Source: Rhodobacterales bacterium HKCCE2091 (GTDB taxonomy: Bacteria > Pseudomonadota > Alphaproteobacteria > Rhodobacterales > Rhodobacteraceae). From it: 64,000 nucleotides of DNA. The notes under the pieces are model-generated. The model made no database searches. It saw only the letters and a list, made by a program, of their open reading frames with translations, and was not told where the DNA came from. The stretch covers positions 50,421 through 114,420 of the forward strand of contig WVSL01000013.1 in assembly GCA_015689685.1 (NCBI GenBank), given 5' to 3'. Below, one piece after another: positions 36,930-45,817 of this stretch. How positions within the stretch are numbered: the stretch's first letter is position 1; each line of letters begins with the position of its first letter. The position numbers and the translations under genes are program-made.

Positions 36930-37946
36930 ATGATCCACAAGAATTGGCAGGAGCTGATCAAGCCGACGCAGCTTGGCGTCATGCCGGGGAACAACCCGGC
37001 ACGGCAGGCGACCGTCGTGGCCGAACCGCTGGAACGCGGCTTCGGTCTCACCCTCGGCAATGCGCTCCGCCGCGTGCTGCTGTCGTCGCTTCAGGGCGCG
37101 GCGATCACCTCGGTGCAGATCGACAACGTGCTGCACGAGTTCTCCTCGGTCGCGGGCGTCCGCGAGGACGTGACCGACATCGTGCTGAACCTCAAGGGCG
37201 TCGCCCTGCGGATGGAAGTCGACGGGCCCAAGCGGCTTTCGATCTCCGCCAAGGGTCCGAAGGTCGTCACCGCCGGTGACATCTCGGAAAGCGCGGGTAT
37301 CGAGGTTCTGAACAAGGACCACGTCATCTGCCACCTCGACGACGGCGCGGACCTGTACATGGAACTGACCGTCTCGACCGGGAAGGGCTACGTCTCGGCC
37401 GACAAGAACCGGCCCGAGGACGCACCGATCGGCCTGATCCCGATCGACGCGATCTATTCGCCGGTCAAGAAGGTGTCCTACGACGTGCAGCCGACCCGCG
37501 AGGGCCAGGTGCTCGACTACGACAAGCTGACGCTGAAGCTGGAAACCGACGGCTCCGTCTCGCCGGATGACGCGGTGGCCTACGCCGCCCGCATCCTGCA
37601 GGACCAGCTGTCGATCTTCGTCAACTTCGACGAGCCGGAAAGCGCGTCGCGGCAGGACGACGAGGACGACCTAGAGTTCAACCCGCTCCTCCTCAAGAAG
37701 GTGGACGAGCTGGAGCTTTCGGTGCGGTCCGCGAACTGCCTGAAGAACGACAACATCGTCTATATCGGCGACCTGATCCAGAAGACCGAAGCCGAGATGC
37801 TCCGCACCCCGAACTTCGGCCGCAAGTCGCTGAACGAGATCAAGGAAGTGCTGTCCGGCATGGGCCTGCATCTCGGCATGGACGTGGTCGACTGGCCGCC
37901 CGACAACATCGAGGACCTGGCCAAGAAGTTCGAGGACAACTTCTGA
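36930..37946 (+). CDS. rpoA: RNA polymerase alpha subunit
   Basis: The 338-residue alpha subunit starts [15 protein letters not shown], the alphaproteobacterial form. The N-terminal dimerisation domain ([24 protein letters not shown]) is followed by an acidic linker (residues 232-245) and the C-terminal domain with [23 protein letters not shown] and the DNA-binding helix-hairpin LGRKS-like [18 protein letters not shown] precedes the ATG at 36930. Confidence 0.99.
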   Translation: MIHKNWQELIKPTQLGVMPGNNPARQATVVAEPLERGFGLTLGNALRRVLLSSLQGAAITSVQIDNVLHEFSSVAGVREDVTDIVLNLKGVALRMEVDGPKRLSISAKGPKVVTAGDISESAGIEVLNKDHVICHLDDGADLYMELTVSTGKGYVSADKNRPEDAPIGLIPIDAIYSPVKKVSYDVQPTREGQVLDYDKLTLKLETDGSVSPDDAVAYAARILQDQLSIFVNFDEPESASRQDDEDDLEFNPLLLKKVDELELSVRSANCLKNDNIVYIGDLIQKTEAEMLRTPNFGRKSLNEIKEVLSGMGLHLGMDVVDWPPDNIEDLAKKFEDNF

Positions 37947-37952
37947 CCTCCG

Positions 37953-37995
37953 GCGGGACACGTCCCGCTACGCGGGGGCGGGACATCCGCCCCCG
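37953..37995. repeat. Pair of GC-rich palindromes in the rpoA-rplQ gap
   Basis: GCGGGAC/GTCCCGC (37953-37959 with 37962-37968) and CGGGGGCGG/CCGCCCCCG (37973-37981 with 37987-37995). The first has the same arms as the second hairpin at 2829-2844, differing only in the two loop bases. A further stem GGGCCGCG/CGCGGCCC lies near 38050-38072, so the 157-nt gap is highly structured. Confidence 0.75.
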
Positions 37996-38103
37996 ACGAC
38001 AAATGCCCGCGCAGATGCGGGGACCAACCGGGCAGGATGCCCCAAGGAGAGGGCCGCGGAACGCACGCGGCCCCGGACAAAGCAAAACCGAAGGAGTAGA
38101 CCC

Positions 38104-38523
38104 ATGCGTCACGCCCGCGGCTATCGCCGCCTGAACCGCACCCACGAGCACCGCAAGGCGCTGTGGGCCAACATGGCCGGCTCGCTCATCGAGCACGAGC
38201 AGATCAAGACCACCCTGCCCAAGGCGAAGGAGCTTCGCCGCGTGATCGAGAAGCTCGTCACGCTCGGCAAGCGCGGCGACTTGCACGCCCGCCGCCAGGC
38301 CGCCTCGCAGCTCAAGCAGGACGCCCACGTCGCCAAGCTTTTCGAGGTTCTCGGCCCCCGCTACGCCGAGCGCCAGGGCGGCTACGTACGCGTTTTGAAA
38401 GCCGGCTTCCGCTACGGCGACATGGCCCCGATGGCGATCATCGAGTTCGTCGACCGGGACCCCGACGCCAAGGGCGCCGCCGACCGCGCCCGCGCCGAAT
38501 CGGAGCTCGAATCCGAGGACTGA
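38104..38523 (+). CDS. rplQ: 50S ribosomal protein L17
   Basis: The 139-residue L17 opens with [45 protein letters not shown], diagnostic of the family, and has an acidic tail (residues 122-139) common in alphaproteobacteria. GAAGGAG precedes the ATG. It closes the alpha operon. Confidence 0.99.
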   Translation: MRHARGYRRLNRTHEHRKALWANMAGSLIEHEQIKTTLPKAKELRRVIEKLVTLGKRGDLHARRQAASQLKQDAHVAKLFEVLGPRYAERQGGYVRVLKAGFRYGDMAPMAIIEFVDRDPDAKGAADRARAESELESED

Positions 38524-38540
38524 TTATCGGCCTATCGTTT

Positions 38541-38574
38541 AATAATCCCCGCCAGGCGCGGGGATTATTCGTTT
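38541..38574 (+). terminator. Terminator of the alpha operon
   Basis: A 12-bp perfect stem AATAATCCCCGC/GCGGGGATTATT (38541-38552 with 38558-38569), loop CAGGC, followed by CGTTT. The A/T ends make it effective in both directions. Confidence 0.9.
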
Positions 38575-38799
38575 CTGATGTGCAACAGCCGGAAAAGCGA
38601 CCGGCGCAGTCGCACTGCATTCCCTAAGGTCAACTTTTCCACCCGATACCGGAAATCGGCTCCGGAATCGTCAATAAACATTGGGGTCTCGGGAATGGCC
38701 CACGAAGCATGCCGAATTATCGGCAAAATCGCGGCGGAAACACAGTTTTCGACGTTGTTGCTCTTACCAAAAATTCGCCAAAAGGCTAGGAGTTAGTGG

Positions 38800-38828
38800 T
38801 TGACCATCTCCGGTCCTACATGCGTAAA
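38800..38828 (+). promoter_or_regulatory. Candidate luxR promoter in an AT-richer leader
   Basis: TTGACC (38800-38805), 17 nt, CGTAAA (38823-38828), 25 nt before the luxR ATG, which has TAGGG as ribosome-binding site. The 329-nt stretch 38524-38852 is visibly richer in A and T than the rest of the window and holds no gene I support. I could not make out a convincing lux box. Confidence 0.4.
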
Positions 38829-38852
38829 CACTTTCGTCTTTTCGTAGGGTAA

Positions 38853-39464
38853 ATGTCGAAGACACCGGCCTTAGACCTCTTGCTTCACGAATTGTCCCTC
38901 CTGACACCCGGGGGATATGCCGTGGGGCTTCACATCCGATACGTGTCGCCGCTTATCGTGGTGAATACGTATCCGCAGAAGTGGCAGGAGGTTTACACGG
39001 CGAAGGTCTACGGCCTGCGTGATCCAACGCTGGCCTGGGGATTGAGCCATATCGGCGTGCGCCGGTGGAGTGAGATCGGCTTGCCGGATCCCTTCGGGAT
39101 CCTGAGCGAAGCGGCGGAATACGGGCTGGCCTACGGCATGATCGGCTCGGTCGGACCGCTATCCTCCAGGACGATCGTTGGTGCCACGAGAGACGATCGT
39201 GAATACCGTGACCAGGAGATGGAGGATATCTACAAGATCGTGCAGAAGATGCACGACGTGTCTGTGCCCCCGACCAAGTTGTCGAAGGCCCAGATCGAAG
39301 CTTTGAGATGTATCGCGGACGGGGACCGCCATGCAGCTGCAGCCGCCAAGCTTGGAATATCCGAAAGCGCCTTCAAGGCACGCCTGTCCTCCGCCCGGGA
39401 CAAGCTGATGGCCAGGACCACGGCCGAAGCGATCCAGAGAGCGAAGGAATACGGCCTGATCTAG
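38853..39464 (+). CDS. luxR: LuxR-family quorum-sensing transcription regulator
   Basis: The 203-residue regulator has an autoinducer-binding domain (about 1-135) and a LuxR-type HTH (140-203, ending AIQRAKEYGLI). Residues lining the acyl-homoserine-lactone pocket in TraR all match at a constant offset of 13: W44, Y48, D57, P58 and W72 for W57, Y61, D70, P71 and W85. It is shorter than LuxR at its N terminus but keeps the whole pocket, so it should bind an AHL and act as a dimer on DNA. It lies 84 nt upstream of luxI in the same direction. Base composition is less GC-rich than in its neighbours. Confidence 0.93.
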   Translation: MSKTPALDLLLHELSLLTPGGYAVGLHIRYVSPLIVVNTYPQKWQEVYTAKVYGLRDPTLAWGLSHIGVRRWSEIGLPDPFGILSEAAEYGLAYGMIGSVGPLSSRTIVGATRDDREYRDQEMEDIYKIVQKMHDVSVPPTKLSKAQIEALRCIADGDRHAAAAAKLGISESAFKARLSSARDKLMARTTAEAIQRAKEYGLI

Positions 39465-39548
39465 AAGGCTGGCGACATGACGAGTTGTTCTGCTCCCTCT
39501 CCGTGGTTTCGGGGACCCTCTCAGTATGCCTTGAGGAGGCAGAGAACA

Positions 39549-40136
39549 ATGCAGTCTACGACGCTGTCGTTTGACAACATGCACGTCCACGGTGAGCTCT
39601 TCACCAACATGTTGCGTGCGCGGCATACGACCTTCATCGACGAGAAGTCCTGGGATCTTCCCAGTGCCGATGGAATGGAATTCGACCAGTACGACACGCC
39701 TCAGTCGCGGTGGATCGCGGTGCACGAGCTTGGCACCGTCCTCGCCGGGGTGCGCCTAACCCCGACGACCGCGCGTTGCGGGATGTATTCCTACATGCTG
39801 CGCGACGCTCAGCGCGGCCTCTTGGAAACGATCCCGGATGACCTGTTGTGGGACGAGGCGCCGGTGGCCCGCCACATCTGGGATGCCAACCGCATGTTCG
39901 TGTCCCGCGACGTGCCGGCGGCGAAGCGGCGCAGCGTGCAGGTGCAGCTGATCAAGGGGATGGTCGGCGGCGCACGCACGCTCGGCGCGACGATGCTGCT
40001 CGGGCTCCTGCCGACGCCGGTGCAGCGGCTTGCGACACGGGTGGGGCTGATCCTGGACAATGCCGGCCCGGTGATGGAGTTCGCGGGCGTGCCGCACCGC
40101 TGCTTCACCATCAATCTCTCGACCAAGCTCCACTAG
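39549..40136 (+). CDS. luxI: LuxI-family acyl-homoserine-lactone synthase
   Basis: The 195-residue enzyme would make an AHL from S-adenosylmethionine and acyl-ACP. Conserved residues are R25, F29, W35, E44, D46, D49 and R69. The usual WExSR block reads WDANR at residues 111-115, so Glu becomes Asp and Ser/Thr becomes Asn while Arg is kept; activity is likely but the signal may differ. AGGAGG at 39534-39539 fixes the ATG at 39549 rather than the upstream in-frame ATG at 39477. It forms a luxR-luxI pair placed between the alpha operon and rarA. Confidence 0.9.
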   Translation: MQSTTLSFDNMHVHGELFTNMLRARHTTFIDEKSWDLPSADGMEFDQYDTPQSRWIAVHELGTVLAGVRLTPTTARCGMYSYMLRDAQRGLLETIPDDLLWDEAPVARHIWDANRMFVSRDVPAAKRRSVQVQLIKGMVGGARTLGATMLLGLLPTPVQRLATRVGLILDNAGPVMEFAGVPHRCFTINLSTKLH

Positions 40137-40234
40137 GCCGGGAAAACGGCGGCCGAGGGGCCGATTGCACGCGCGCGGCGCTGCGGGCAGACTGCACCCG
40201 CGCGCCCTGCCGTGCGCCCCAGACGCAAGGTCCC

Positions 40235-41560
40235 ATGCCCGATCTCTTCGACACCGCAGCGGCGCAGGAGCCGCCCGCGCCCGGCGGCCCGCGCCCGCTG
40301 GCCGACCGCCTGCGGCCGAAGCGGCTGGCCGAGGTCATCGGTCAGGGTCACCTTCTGGGCGAAGGCGGGGCGCTGCGGGTCATGCTCGATGCCGGCGCGC
40401 CGGGGTCGCTGATCCTCTGGGGGCCGCCCGGCGTCGGCAAGACCACCATCGCGCGCCTCCTGGCCGCCGAGACGGATCTCCACTTCCACCAGATCAGCGC
40501 CATCTTCACCGGTGTGCCCGAGCTTCGGAAGGTGTTCGAGGCCGCCAAGCTCCGCCACGGGAACGGCCGCGGCACGCTTCTGTTCGTCGACGAGATCCAC
40601 CGCTTCAACAAGGCGCAGCAGGACGGGTTCCTGCCGCACATGGAGGACGGGACGATCCTGCTCGTCGGTGCGACGACCGAGAACCCGTCGTTCGAGCTGA
40701 ACGCGGCGCTCCTGTCCCGCGCGCAGGTGCTGGTGCTGAACCGGCTGGACGAGCCGGCGCTGGAAAAGCTGCTCGCCCGCGCCGAGGTCGAGATCGGCCG
40801 CGACCTGCCGCTCGACGACGGCGCGCGGGCGGCATTGATCGAGATGGCCGACGGCGACGGCCGCGCGCTCCTGAACCTCGTGGAACAGGTTGCCGCGTGG
40901 AAGGTCGACAGCATCGACCGAAAGGCGCTGTCCGACCGCCTGTCCCGACGTGCCGCGCAGTACGACAAGTCGGGCGACGCGCATTACAACCTGATCTCGG
41001 CGCTTCACAAGTCGGTCCGCGGATCGGACCCGGACGCGGCGCTCTACTGGTTCGCGCGGATGCTCGAAGGCGGCGAGGACCCGCGCTACCTTGCTCGGCG
41101 CATCACCCGGATGAGCGTAGAGGACATCGGCCTTGCCGACCCGCAAGCGCAGCGGCTCTGCCTCGACGCCTGGGCGACCTACGAACGCCTCGGCAGCCCG
41201 GAAGGCGAGCTGGCGATCGCGAACGCGCTGATCTACCTCGCGCTCGCACCGAAATCGAACGCCGCCTACACCGCCTACAAGTCGGCGCGCCGCGCGGCGA
41301 AGGACACCGGCAGCCATCCCCCGCCAAAGCACATCCTGAACGCGCCCACGCGGCTGATGAAGGAACAGGGCTACGGCACGGGCTACGACTACGACCACGA
41401 CGCGGAGGACGCGTTTTCAGGCCAGAACTACTTCCCTGACGGGATGGAGCGGCCGCAGTTCTACGCCCCCGTCGAACGCGGGCACGAACGCGAGCTTCTG
41501 AAGCGGGTGGAGTATTTCGCGGGCCTTCGGCGCAAGCGGCAGGGCGGGGCAGGGGACTAG
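40235..41560 (+). CDS. rarA: Replication-associated recombination protein A (AAA ATPase)
   Basis: The 441-residue clamp-loader-like ATPase acts at stalled replication forks. Walker A is GPPGVGKTT at residues 63-71, Walker B LLFVDEIHRFNKAQQD follows near residue 116, and sensor-1 is GATTENPSFELN. The C-terminal RarA-specific domain (SVEDIGLADPQA; APKSNAAYTAYKSARRA; NYFPDGM) is complete. The upstream frame is open to 39848 but the MPDLFDTAA start at 40235 matches family practice. It stands 98 nt after luxI. Confidence 0.97.
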   Translation: MPDLFDTAAAQEPPAPGGPRPLADRLRPKRLAEVIGQGHLLGEGGALRVMLDAGAPGSLILWGPPGVGKTTIARLLAAETDLHFHQISAIFTGVPELRKVFEAAKLRHGNGRGTLLFVDEIHRFNKAQQDGFLPHMEDGTILLVGATTENPSFELNAALLSRAQVLVLNRLDEPALEKLLARAEVEIGRDLPLDDGARAALIEMADGDGRALLNLVEQVAAWKVDSIDRKALSDRLSRRAAQYDKSGDAHYNLISALHKSVRGSDPDAALYWFARMLEGGEDPRYLARRITRMSVEDIGLADPQAQRLCLDAWATYERLGSPEGELAIANALIYLALAPKSNAAYTAYKSARRAAKDTGSHPPPKHILNAPTRLMKEQGYGTGYDYDHDAEDAFSGQNYFPDGMERPQFYAPVERGHERELLKRVEYFAGLRRKRQGGAGD

Positions 41561-41594
41561 CGCGGGTCCGGCCGGACGCGCGGGCGGCCCCGGC

Positions 41595-41623
41595 TTGACA
41601 TCGTTGGACCGTGGGCACATCAC
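41595..41623 (+). promoter_or_regulatory. Candidate leaderless promoter of the crcB operon
   Basis: A perfect TTGACA (41595-41600), 17 nt, CATCAC (41618-41623), then 6 nt to the ATG at 41630. No ribosome-binding site fits between. The predicted start site coincides with the ATG. Confidence 0.55.
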
Positions 41624-41629
41624 CCGGCC

Positions 41630-42010
41630 ATGATCGCCCCCCTTCTGCAAGTCGCCCTCGGAGGCGCGCTCGGCGCATCCTGCCGTTACCTCGCGGGCGT
41701 CGGCATCGTGCGCGCGTTCGGCCACATGCCGTTCCCGCTCGGCGTGATCGGGGTCAACGTCGTCGGCTCGTTCCTGATGGGGGTGTTCGTGGGTCTCGCG
41801 GCGCAGCGCGGCCTGACCCACGTGGCGCCGCTGGTGGCGACCGGCTTCCTCGGCGGCTTCACGACATTCTCCTCCTTCTCGCTCGAGGCGGTGACGCTCT
41901 GGGAACGCGGCGCGCACGGGCTGGCGGCGGCCTATGTCGGCGGCAGCGTCGTGCTGTCCATCGCCGGTCTCGTGGCGGGTCTCCTGCTGACGCGGGGGCT
42001 CGCGGCATGA
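41630..42010 (+). CDS. crcB: Fluoride ion channel CrcB/Fluc
   Basis: The 126-residue membrane protein has four hydrophobic helices and the Fluc signatures GGALGASCRYL (11-21), GVNVVGSF and GFLGGFTTFSSFS, which contain the Na-binding and fluoride-track Phe/Thr residues. It exports toxic fluoride as an antiparallel dimer. No fluoride riboswitch is visible, as there is hardly any leader. Its TGA overlaps the rluC ATG. Confidence 0.95.
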   Translation: MIAPLLQVALGGALGASCRYLAGVGIVRAFGHMPFPLGVIGVNVVGSFLMGVFVGLAAQRGLTHVAPLVATGFLGGFTTFSSFSLEAVTLWERGAHGLAAAYVGGSVVLSIAGLVAGLLLTRGLAA

Positions 42011-43056
42011 CCGGCGTGCAGACCGTCACCGTTGGCCCGGGCGAGGGCGACCAGCGGCTCGACCGCTGGCTCAAGCGGCGCTTCCCGCAACTGACCCAGG
42101 GCCGGATCGAGAAGGCCTGCCGCAAGGGCGAGATCCGCGTCGACGGCGGACGCGCGAAACCCGCGACGCGGGTCGAGGACGGGCAGTCCGTGCGCGTGCC
42201 GCCCCTGCCCGACGCGCCCGCCCCGCCGCCCGACCCCGACCGCCACGGGGTGTCAGACGCAGACGCGGAGATGATCCGCGCCTCCGTGCTCTACCGCGAC
42301 GACACGCTCATTGCGATCAACAAGCCCCCCGGCCTGCCGACCCAGGGCGGATCGAAGCAGACCCGCCATGTCGACGGGCTGGCCGAGGCGCTGAAGTTCG
42401 GGCTCGACGAGAAGCCGCGGCTCGTTCACCGGCTCGACAAGGATACCTCGGGCGTCCTCCTGCTCGCGCGGACGACGCAGGCGGCGCAGGCGCTCACCGC
42501 CGCGATCCGGCACAAGGAGACGCGCAAGATCTACTGGGCGCTGGTGGCCGGCGTGCCGACCCCCTACCTCGGCGAGATCAAGGCCGCCCTGGTCAAGGCC
42601 GGCGGCCACGGCAAGGGCGGCGAGGGCGAGAAGATGCGCGTCGTCGATCCGGACCTCGTCGACGAGACCCCCGGCGCCAAACGGGCGCACACGCTCTATG
42701 CCACGCTCTACCGCGTCGCCGGTCGGGCATCCTGGGTGGCGATGGAGCCGGTGACGGGCCGCACGCACCAGCTCAGGGCGCACATGGCCGCGATCGGCCA
42801 CCCGATCGTCGGTGACGGCAAGTACGGCGGGTCCGGGCAGGAGAACCAGGGCGACGGGTGGGGCGCGCAGGTCGGCGGGATCATCTCGCGCAAGCTGCAC
42901 CTGCACGCCCGGTCGATGACCTTCCTGCACCCCGCGACGAAGAAACCCGTGACCGTGACCGCGCCGCTGCCGGATCACATGGCCCAGACCTGGGACACCT
43001 TCGGCTGGACCGAGGATCTCGCCGCCGACGACCCGTTCGAGGAGTTGCATCGATGA
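42007..43056 (+). CDS. rluC: RluC/RluD-family 23S rRNA pseudouridine synthase
   Basis: The 349-residue enzyme has an N-terminal S4 RNA-binding domain (about 14-65) and a pseudouridine synthase domain with catalytic D144 in HRLDKDTSG. The later GRTHQLRAHMAAIGHPIVGDGKYG is typical. Position in an operon with crcB and gene order are those commonly seen in Rhodobacterales, and RluC specificity (955/2504/2580) is assumed rather than shown. Both ends overlap neighbours in ATGA. Confidence 0.92.
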   Translation: MTGVQTVTVGPGEGDQRLDRWLKRRFPQLTQGRIEKACRKGEIRVDGGRAKPATRVEDGQSVRVPPLPDAPAPPPDPDRHGVSDADAEMIRASVLYRDDTLIAINKPPGLPTQGGSKQTRHVDGLAEALKFGLDEKPRLVHRLDKDTSGVLLLARTTQAAQALTAAIRHKETRKIYWALVAGVPTPYLGEIKAALVKAGGHGKGGEGEKMRVVDPDLVDETPGAKRAHTLYATLYRVAGRASWVAMEPVTGRTHQLRAHMAAIGHPIVGDGKYGGSGQENQGDGWGAQVGGIISRKLHLHARSMTFLHPATKKPVTVTAPLPDHMAQTWDTFGWTEDLAADDPFEELHR

Positions 43057-43733
43057 CCGCCCCGCGTCTCGTCATCTTCGATGTCGACGGCACCCTGATC
43101 GACAGCCAGGCCCATATCGCAGCGGCGATGGACGCGGCCTTCGCGGCCCACGGGATGCCCGCGCCGACCCGCGCGCGCACGCTGTCCATCGTCGGCCTGT
43201 CGCTGCCGGTGGCGATGGCGGTGCTGGCCCCCGACGCCGCGCCCGAGACCCACGAGACGCTGGCCGAGGCCTACCGCGACAGCTTCGCCGCCCTGCGGGC
43301 GCGCGGCGAATCCACGCTCGCGCCGCTGTTCCCGGGCGCCCGCGCGGCGCTGGATGCGCTGTCGGGACGCGACGACATCCTGCTCGGCATCGCCACCGGC
43401 AAGTCGCGGCGGGGCATGGCGCACATGTTCGACGAACACGGGCTCGGCGCGCTCTTCGTCACCGTCCAGACCGGCGACGACCACCCGTCGAAGCCGCACC
43501 CGGCGATGGTGCGCACCTGCCTCGCGGAGACCGGCATCCCGGCGGCGGACGCGGTCATCGTCGGGGACACCACCTACGACATCGAGATGGGGCGCGCGGC
43601 CGGGGTCGCGGGGATCGGCGTGGGTTGGGGCTACCATTCCGCCGACGATCTCGTGCGGGCCGGCGCGACCGAGGTGCTGGACGACTACGCCGCGCTTCCC
43701 GCCGCGCTCGACCGGGTCTGGGGGGCGGCATGA
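43053..43733 (+). CDS. HAD-superfamily phosphatase (phosphoglycolate phosphatase-like)
   Basis: The 226-residue protein has HAD motif I FDVDGTLID with nucleophile D10 and acid/base D12, motif II in GIATGK, a Lys in SKPHP, and motif IV VGDTTYDIEMG. An alpha-helical cap lies between motifs I and II, as in Gph-like enzymes. It is cytosolic and acts on a small phosphate ester. It is embedded in the crcB-rluC-HAD-ATP12 operon with four-base overlaps on both sides. Confidence 0.92.
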   Translation: MTAPRLVIFDVDGTLIDSQAHIAAAMDAAFAAHGMPAPTRARTLSIVGLSLPVAMAVLAPDAAPETHETLAEAYRDSFAALRARGESTLAPLFPGARAALDALSGRDDILLGIATGKSRRGMAHMFDEHGLGALFVTVQTGDDHPSKPHPAMVRTCLAETGIPAADAVIVGDTTYDIEMGRAAGVAGIGVGWGYHSADDLVRAGATEVLDDYAALPAALDRVWGAA

Positions 43734-44443
43734 GCGAGTGGGCCGCGAAACGGTTCTGGACCGAGGCGCAGGTCGAACCCGCCGACGGCGGCTATGCCCT
43801 CAAGCTCGACGGACGGCCGGTCCGCAGCCCCGGCAAGCGGCCGCTGATCCTGCCCTCGGCCGGCATGGCCGAGGCGGCGGCGGCGGAATGGGCGGCGCAG
43901 GAGGACGTGATCGACCCGACCACGATGCCGGTGACCCGCTCGGCCAACTCCGCGCTCGACCAGACCGGACCGGCGCGCGAGGGCGTGATCGACATGCTGG
44001 CCGCCTACGGCGAGACCGACCTGTTGTGCTACCGGGCCGAGGAGCCCGAGGGGCTGGTCGAGCGCCAGGTCGCGGCCTGGGATCCGCTCCTGTCCTGGGC
44101 GCGCGACCGCTTCGACGCGCCGCTCGCGGTGACCGCCGGCGTCGTGCCCGCGGACCAGCCCGTCGAAAGCCTCGCCCGCCTGCGCGGCGCGGTCGCCGGG
44201 TTCGGGAATTTCGGCCTGACCGGGTTCTACGACCTCGTCACCCTGTCGGGATCGCTGGTGCTGGCGCTGGCCGTGGCGGAGGGGAGGATCTCTCCGTCCG
44301 AGGGCTGGACGGTGTCGCGAATCGATGAGGACTGGCAGATCGAGCAGTGGGGCGCGGACGAGGAAGCCGCCGAAACCGCGGCCCGCAAGGCGCATGCCTT
44401 CGACCACGCTGCCCGCTTCCTCGCATGGTCCGGTAACGCCTGA
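43730..44443 (+). CDS. ATP12-family chaperone for F1-ATPase assembly
   Basis: The 237-residue protein is an ATP12 chaperone, which binds the alpha subunit of F1 during ATP synthase assembly and is confined to alphaproteobacteria and mitochondria. Signatures are KLDGRPVRSPGKRPLILPS, the EWAAQ segment with MPVTRSANSALD, and the C-terminal GFYDLVTLSGSLVLALAVAEG. It is the last gene of the overlapping operon. No terminator is visible before the aapJ region. Confidence 0.95.
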   Translation: MSEWAAKRFWTEAQVEPADGGYALKLDGRPVRSPGKRPLILPSAGMAEAAAAEWAAQEDVIDPTTMPVTRSANSALDQTGPAREGVIDMLAAYGETDLLCYRAEEPEGLVERQVAAWDPLLSWARDRFDAPLAVTAGVVPADQPVESLARLRGAVAGFGNFGLTGFYDLVTLSGSLVLALAVAEGRISPSEGWTVSRIDEDWQIEQWGADEEAAETAARKAHAFDHAARFLAWSGNA

Positions 44444-44488
44444 ACGGACGCTGCACGGCAATTGTGCACACCGCCAATCTTGCATCAG

Positions 44489-44555
44489 AATTGGGCAGGC
44501 TACCGTGAAAAAGCCCCTGACCGGCCTTGACCAACTGGAAGGGATTTGCCCAATT
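44489..44555. promoter_or_regulatory. 9-bp inverted repeat around a candidate promoter upstream of aapJ
   Basis: AATTGGGCA (44489-44497) is exactly repeated in inverted form as TGCCCAATT (44547-44555), 49 nt apart. Between them lies TTGACC (44527-44532) with CAATTT at 44551-44556 after 18 nt as possible -10, inside the right arm. This suggests an operator pair for a looping regulator of the aap operon. Both arms stand out as A/T-rich islands. Confidence 0.5.
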
Positions 44556-44664
44556 TAGTGGCGGTGAAGGGGGGTCGATACCCTCGGACGCTGATCCGTG
44601 GCCGCTGACGGCCGACAAAAACTCGCTCCATGAAGGGAGCGGTCCATCAGGAAGAGGTAAACGA

Positions 44665-45684
44665 ATGAAACGATCCGTATTTCTCGGCACGCTCGCCGCA
44701 GCCGGCCTTGTGGCCGGTGTCGCCTCGGCGCAGACGCTGGCCGACGTGCAGGCGCGGGGCGAGCTGAACTGCGGCACGTCCACCGGCCTGGCCGGGTTCT
44801 CGTTCCCCGACGCGAACGGCGAGTGGCAGGGCTTCGACGTCGCCATCTGCCGCGCGGTTGCAGCAGCCGTTCTCGGTGACGCGACCGCCGTCAGCTTCAC
44901 GCCGCTGACCACCCAGACCCGCTTCACCGCGCTGGCCTCGGGCGAAGTCGACGTGCTGGCCCGGAACACCACCTGGACCTTCAGCCGCGACGTCGACCTG
45001 CAGTTCGAGTTCACCGGCGTGAACTACTACGACGGCCAGGGCTTCATGGCCTCGCGCGAACTGGGCGTGTCCTCGGCGCTCGAACTCGACGGCGCCACCG
45101 TCTGCATCCAGACCGGCACCACCACCGAGCTCAACCTCGCGGACTACTTCGCGTCGAACAACATGAGCTACGAGCCGGTCCCGATCGAGACCAACGCCGA
45201 GGCGCAGCAGCAGTACCTGGCCGGTGCCTGCGACGTCTACACCACCGACGCGTCGGGCCTCGCCGCGACCCGGGCGACCTTCGAGGATCCGTCCGCGCAC
45301 GTCGTTCTGCCCGAGATCATCTCGAAGGAGCCGCTCGGCCCGCTCGTGCGCCACGGCGACAGCCAGTGGGGCGACGTGGTCCGCTGGACCCTGAACGCGA
45401 TGATCGCGGCCGAGGAACTCGGCATCACCTCCGCCAACGTCACCGACATGGCCTCGGCCGCCGGCGACAACCCGGAGATCAACCGCCTGCTCGGCACCGA
45501 GGGTGAACTGGGCGCGATGCTCGGCCTCGAGAACGACTGGGCCGTGAACGTGATCAGCCAGGTCGGCAACTACGGCGAGGTGTTCGAGCGCTTCATCGGC
45601 GAATCGACCCCGATCGGCCTCGCGCGCGGCCTGAACGCGCAGTGGACCGACGGCGGCCTGCTCTACAGCCCGCCGTTCCGGTAA
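44665..45684 (+). CDS. aapJ: General L-amino-acid ABC transporter, periplasmic binding protein
   Basis: The 339-residue protein has a Sec signal peptide (residues 1-22, cleavage after VASA). The mature part follows the AapJ plan: VQARGELNCGTSTGLAGFSFPDANGEWQGFDV, then ARNTTWTFSRD and GQGFMASRELGV. It binds a broad range of L-amino acids and hands them to AapQM. GAAGAGG precedes the ATG at 44665; the in-frame upstream sequence is not a plausible N terminus. Four genes in the order aapJQMP follow, with a 133-nt gap after aapJ that may allow differential mRNA stability. Confidence 0.97.
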   Translation: MKRSVFLGTLAAAGLVAGVASAQTLADVQARGELNCGTSTGLAGFSFPDANGEWQGFDVAICRAVAAAVLGDATAVSFTPLTTQTRFTALASGEVDVLARNTTWTFSRDVDLQFEFTGVNYYDGQGFMASRELGVSSALELDGATVCIQTGTTTELNLADYFASNNMSYEPVPIETNAEAQQQYLAGACDVYTTDASGLAATRATFEDPSAHVVLPEIISKEPLGPLVRHGDSQWGDVVRWTLNAMIAAEELGITSANVTDMASAAGDNPEINRLLGTEGELGAMLGLENDWAVNVISQVGNYGEVFERFIGESTPIGLARGLNAQWTDGGLLYSPPFR

Positions 45685-45817
45685 CGGACGACAGGGAAGG
45701 GCGCGGGTCACTCCGCGCCCTTTCCACATCCGCGCGGGGGCAAGGCGCGACGGCACGATCGGCCCGGTCCCGCAGACGGCACAAATCAACAAGAACGGAC
45801 GACAGGGGGTGACGAAC

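Noticed and set aside
38578..38796. Open frame of 72 codons upstream of luxR
   Set aside because: No ribosome-binding site, no hydrophobic pattern and a composition unlike neighbouring genes; it lies in the AT-richer leader.
38815..38848. Ribosome-binding-site-sequestering hairpin in the luxR leader (CCTAC with GTAGG)
   Set aside because: If the promoter at 38800-38828 is right, the left arm is upstream of the transcription start and cannot be in the mRNA; the stem is only 5 bp.
41561..41629. Fluoride riboswitch before crcB
   Set aside because: Only 69 nt separate rarA from crcB and the likely promoter leaves no leader RNA; no riboswitch-like pairing was seen.
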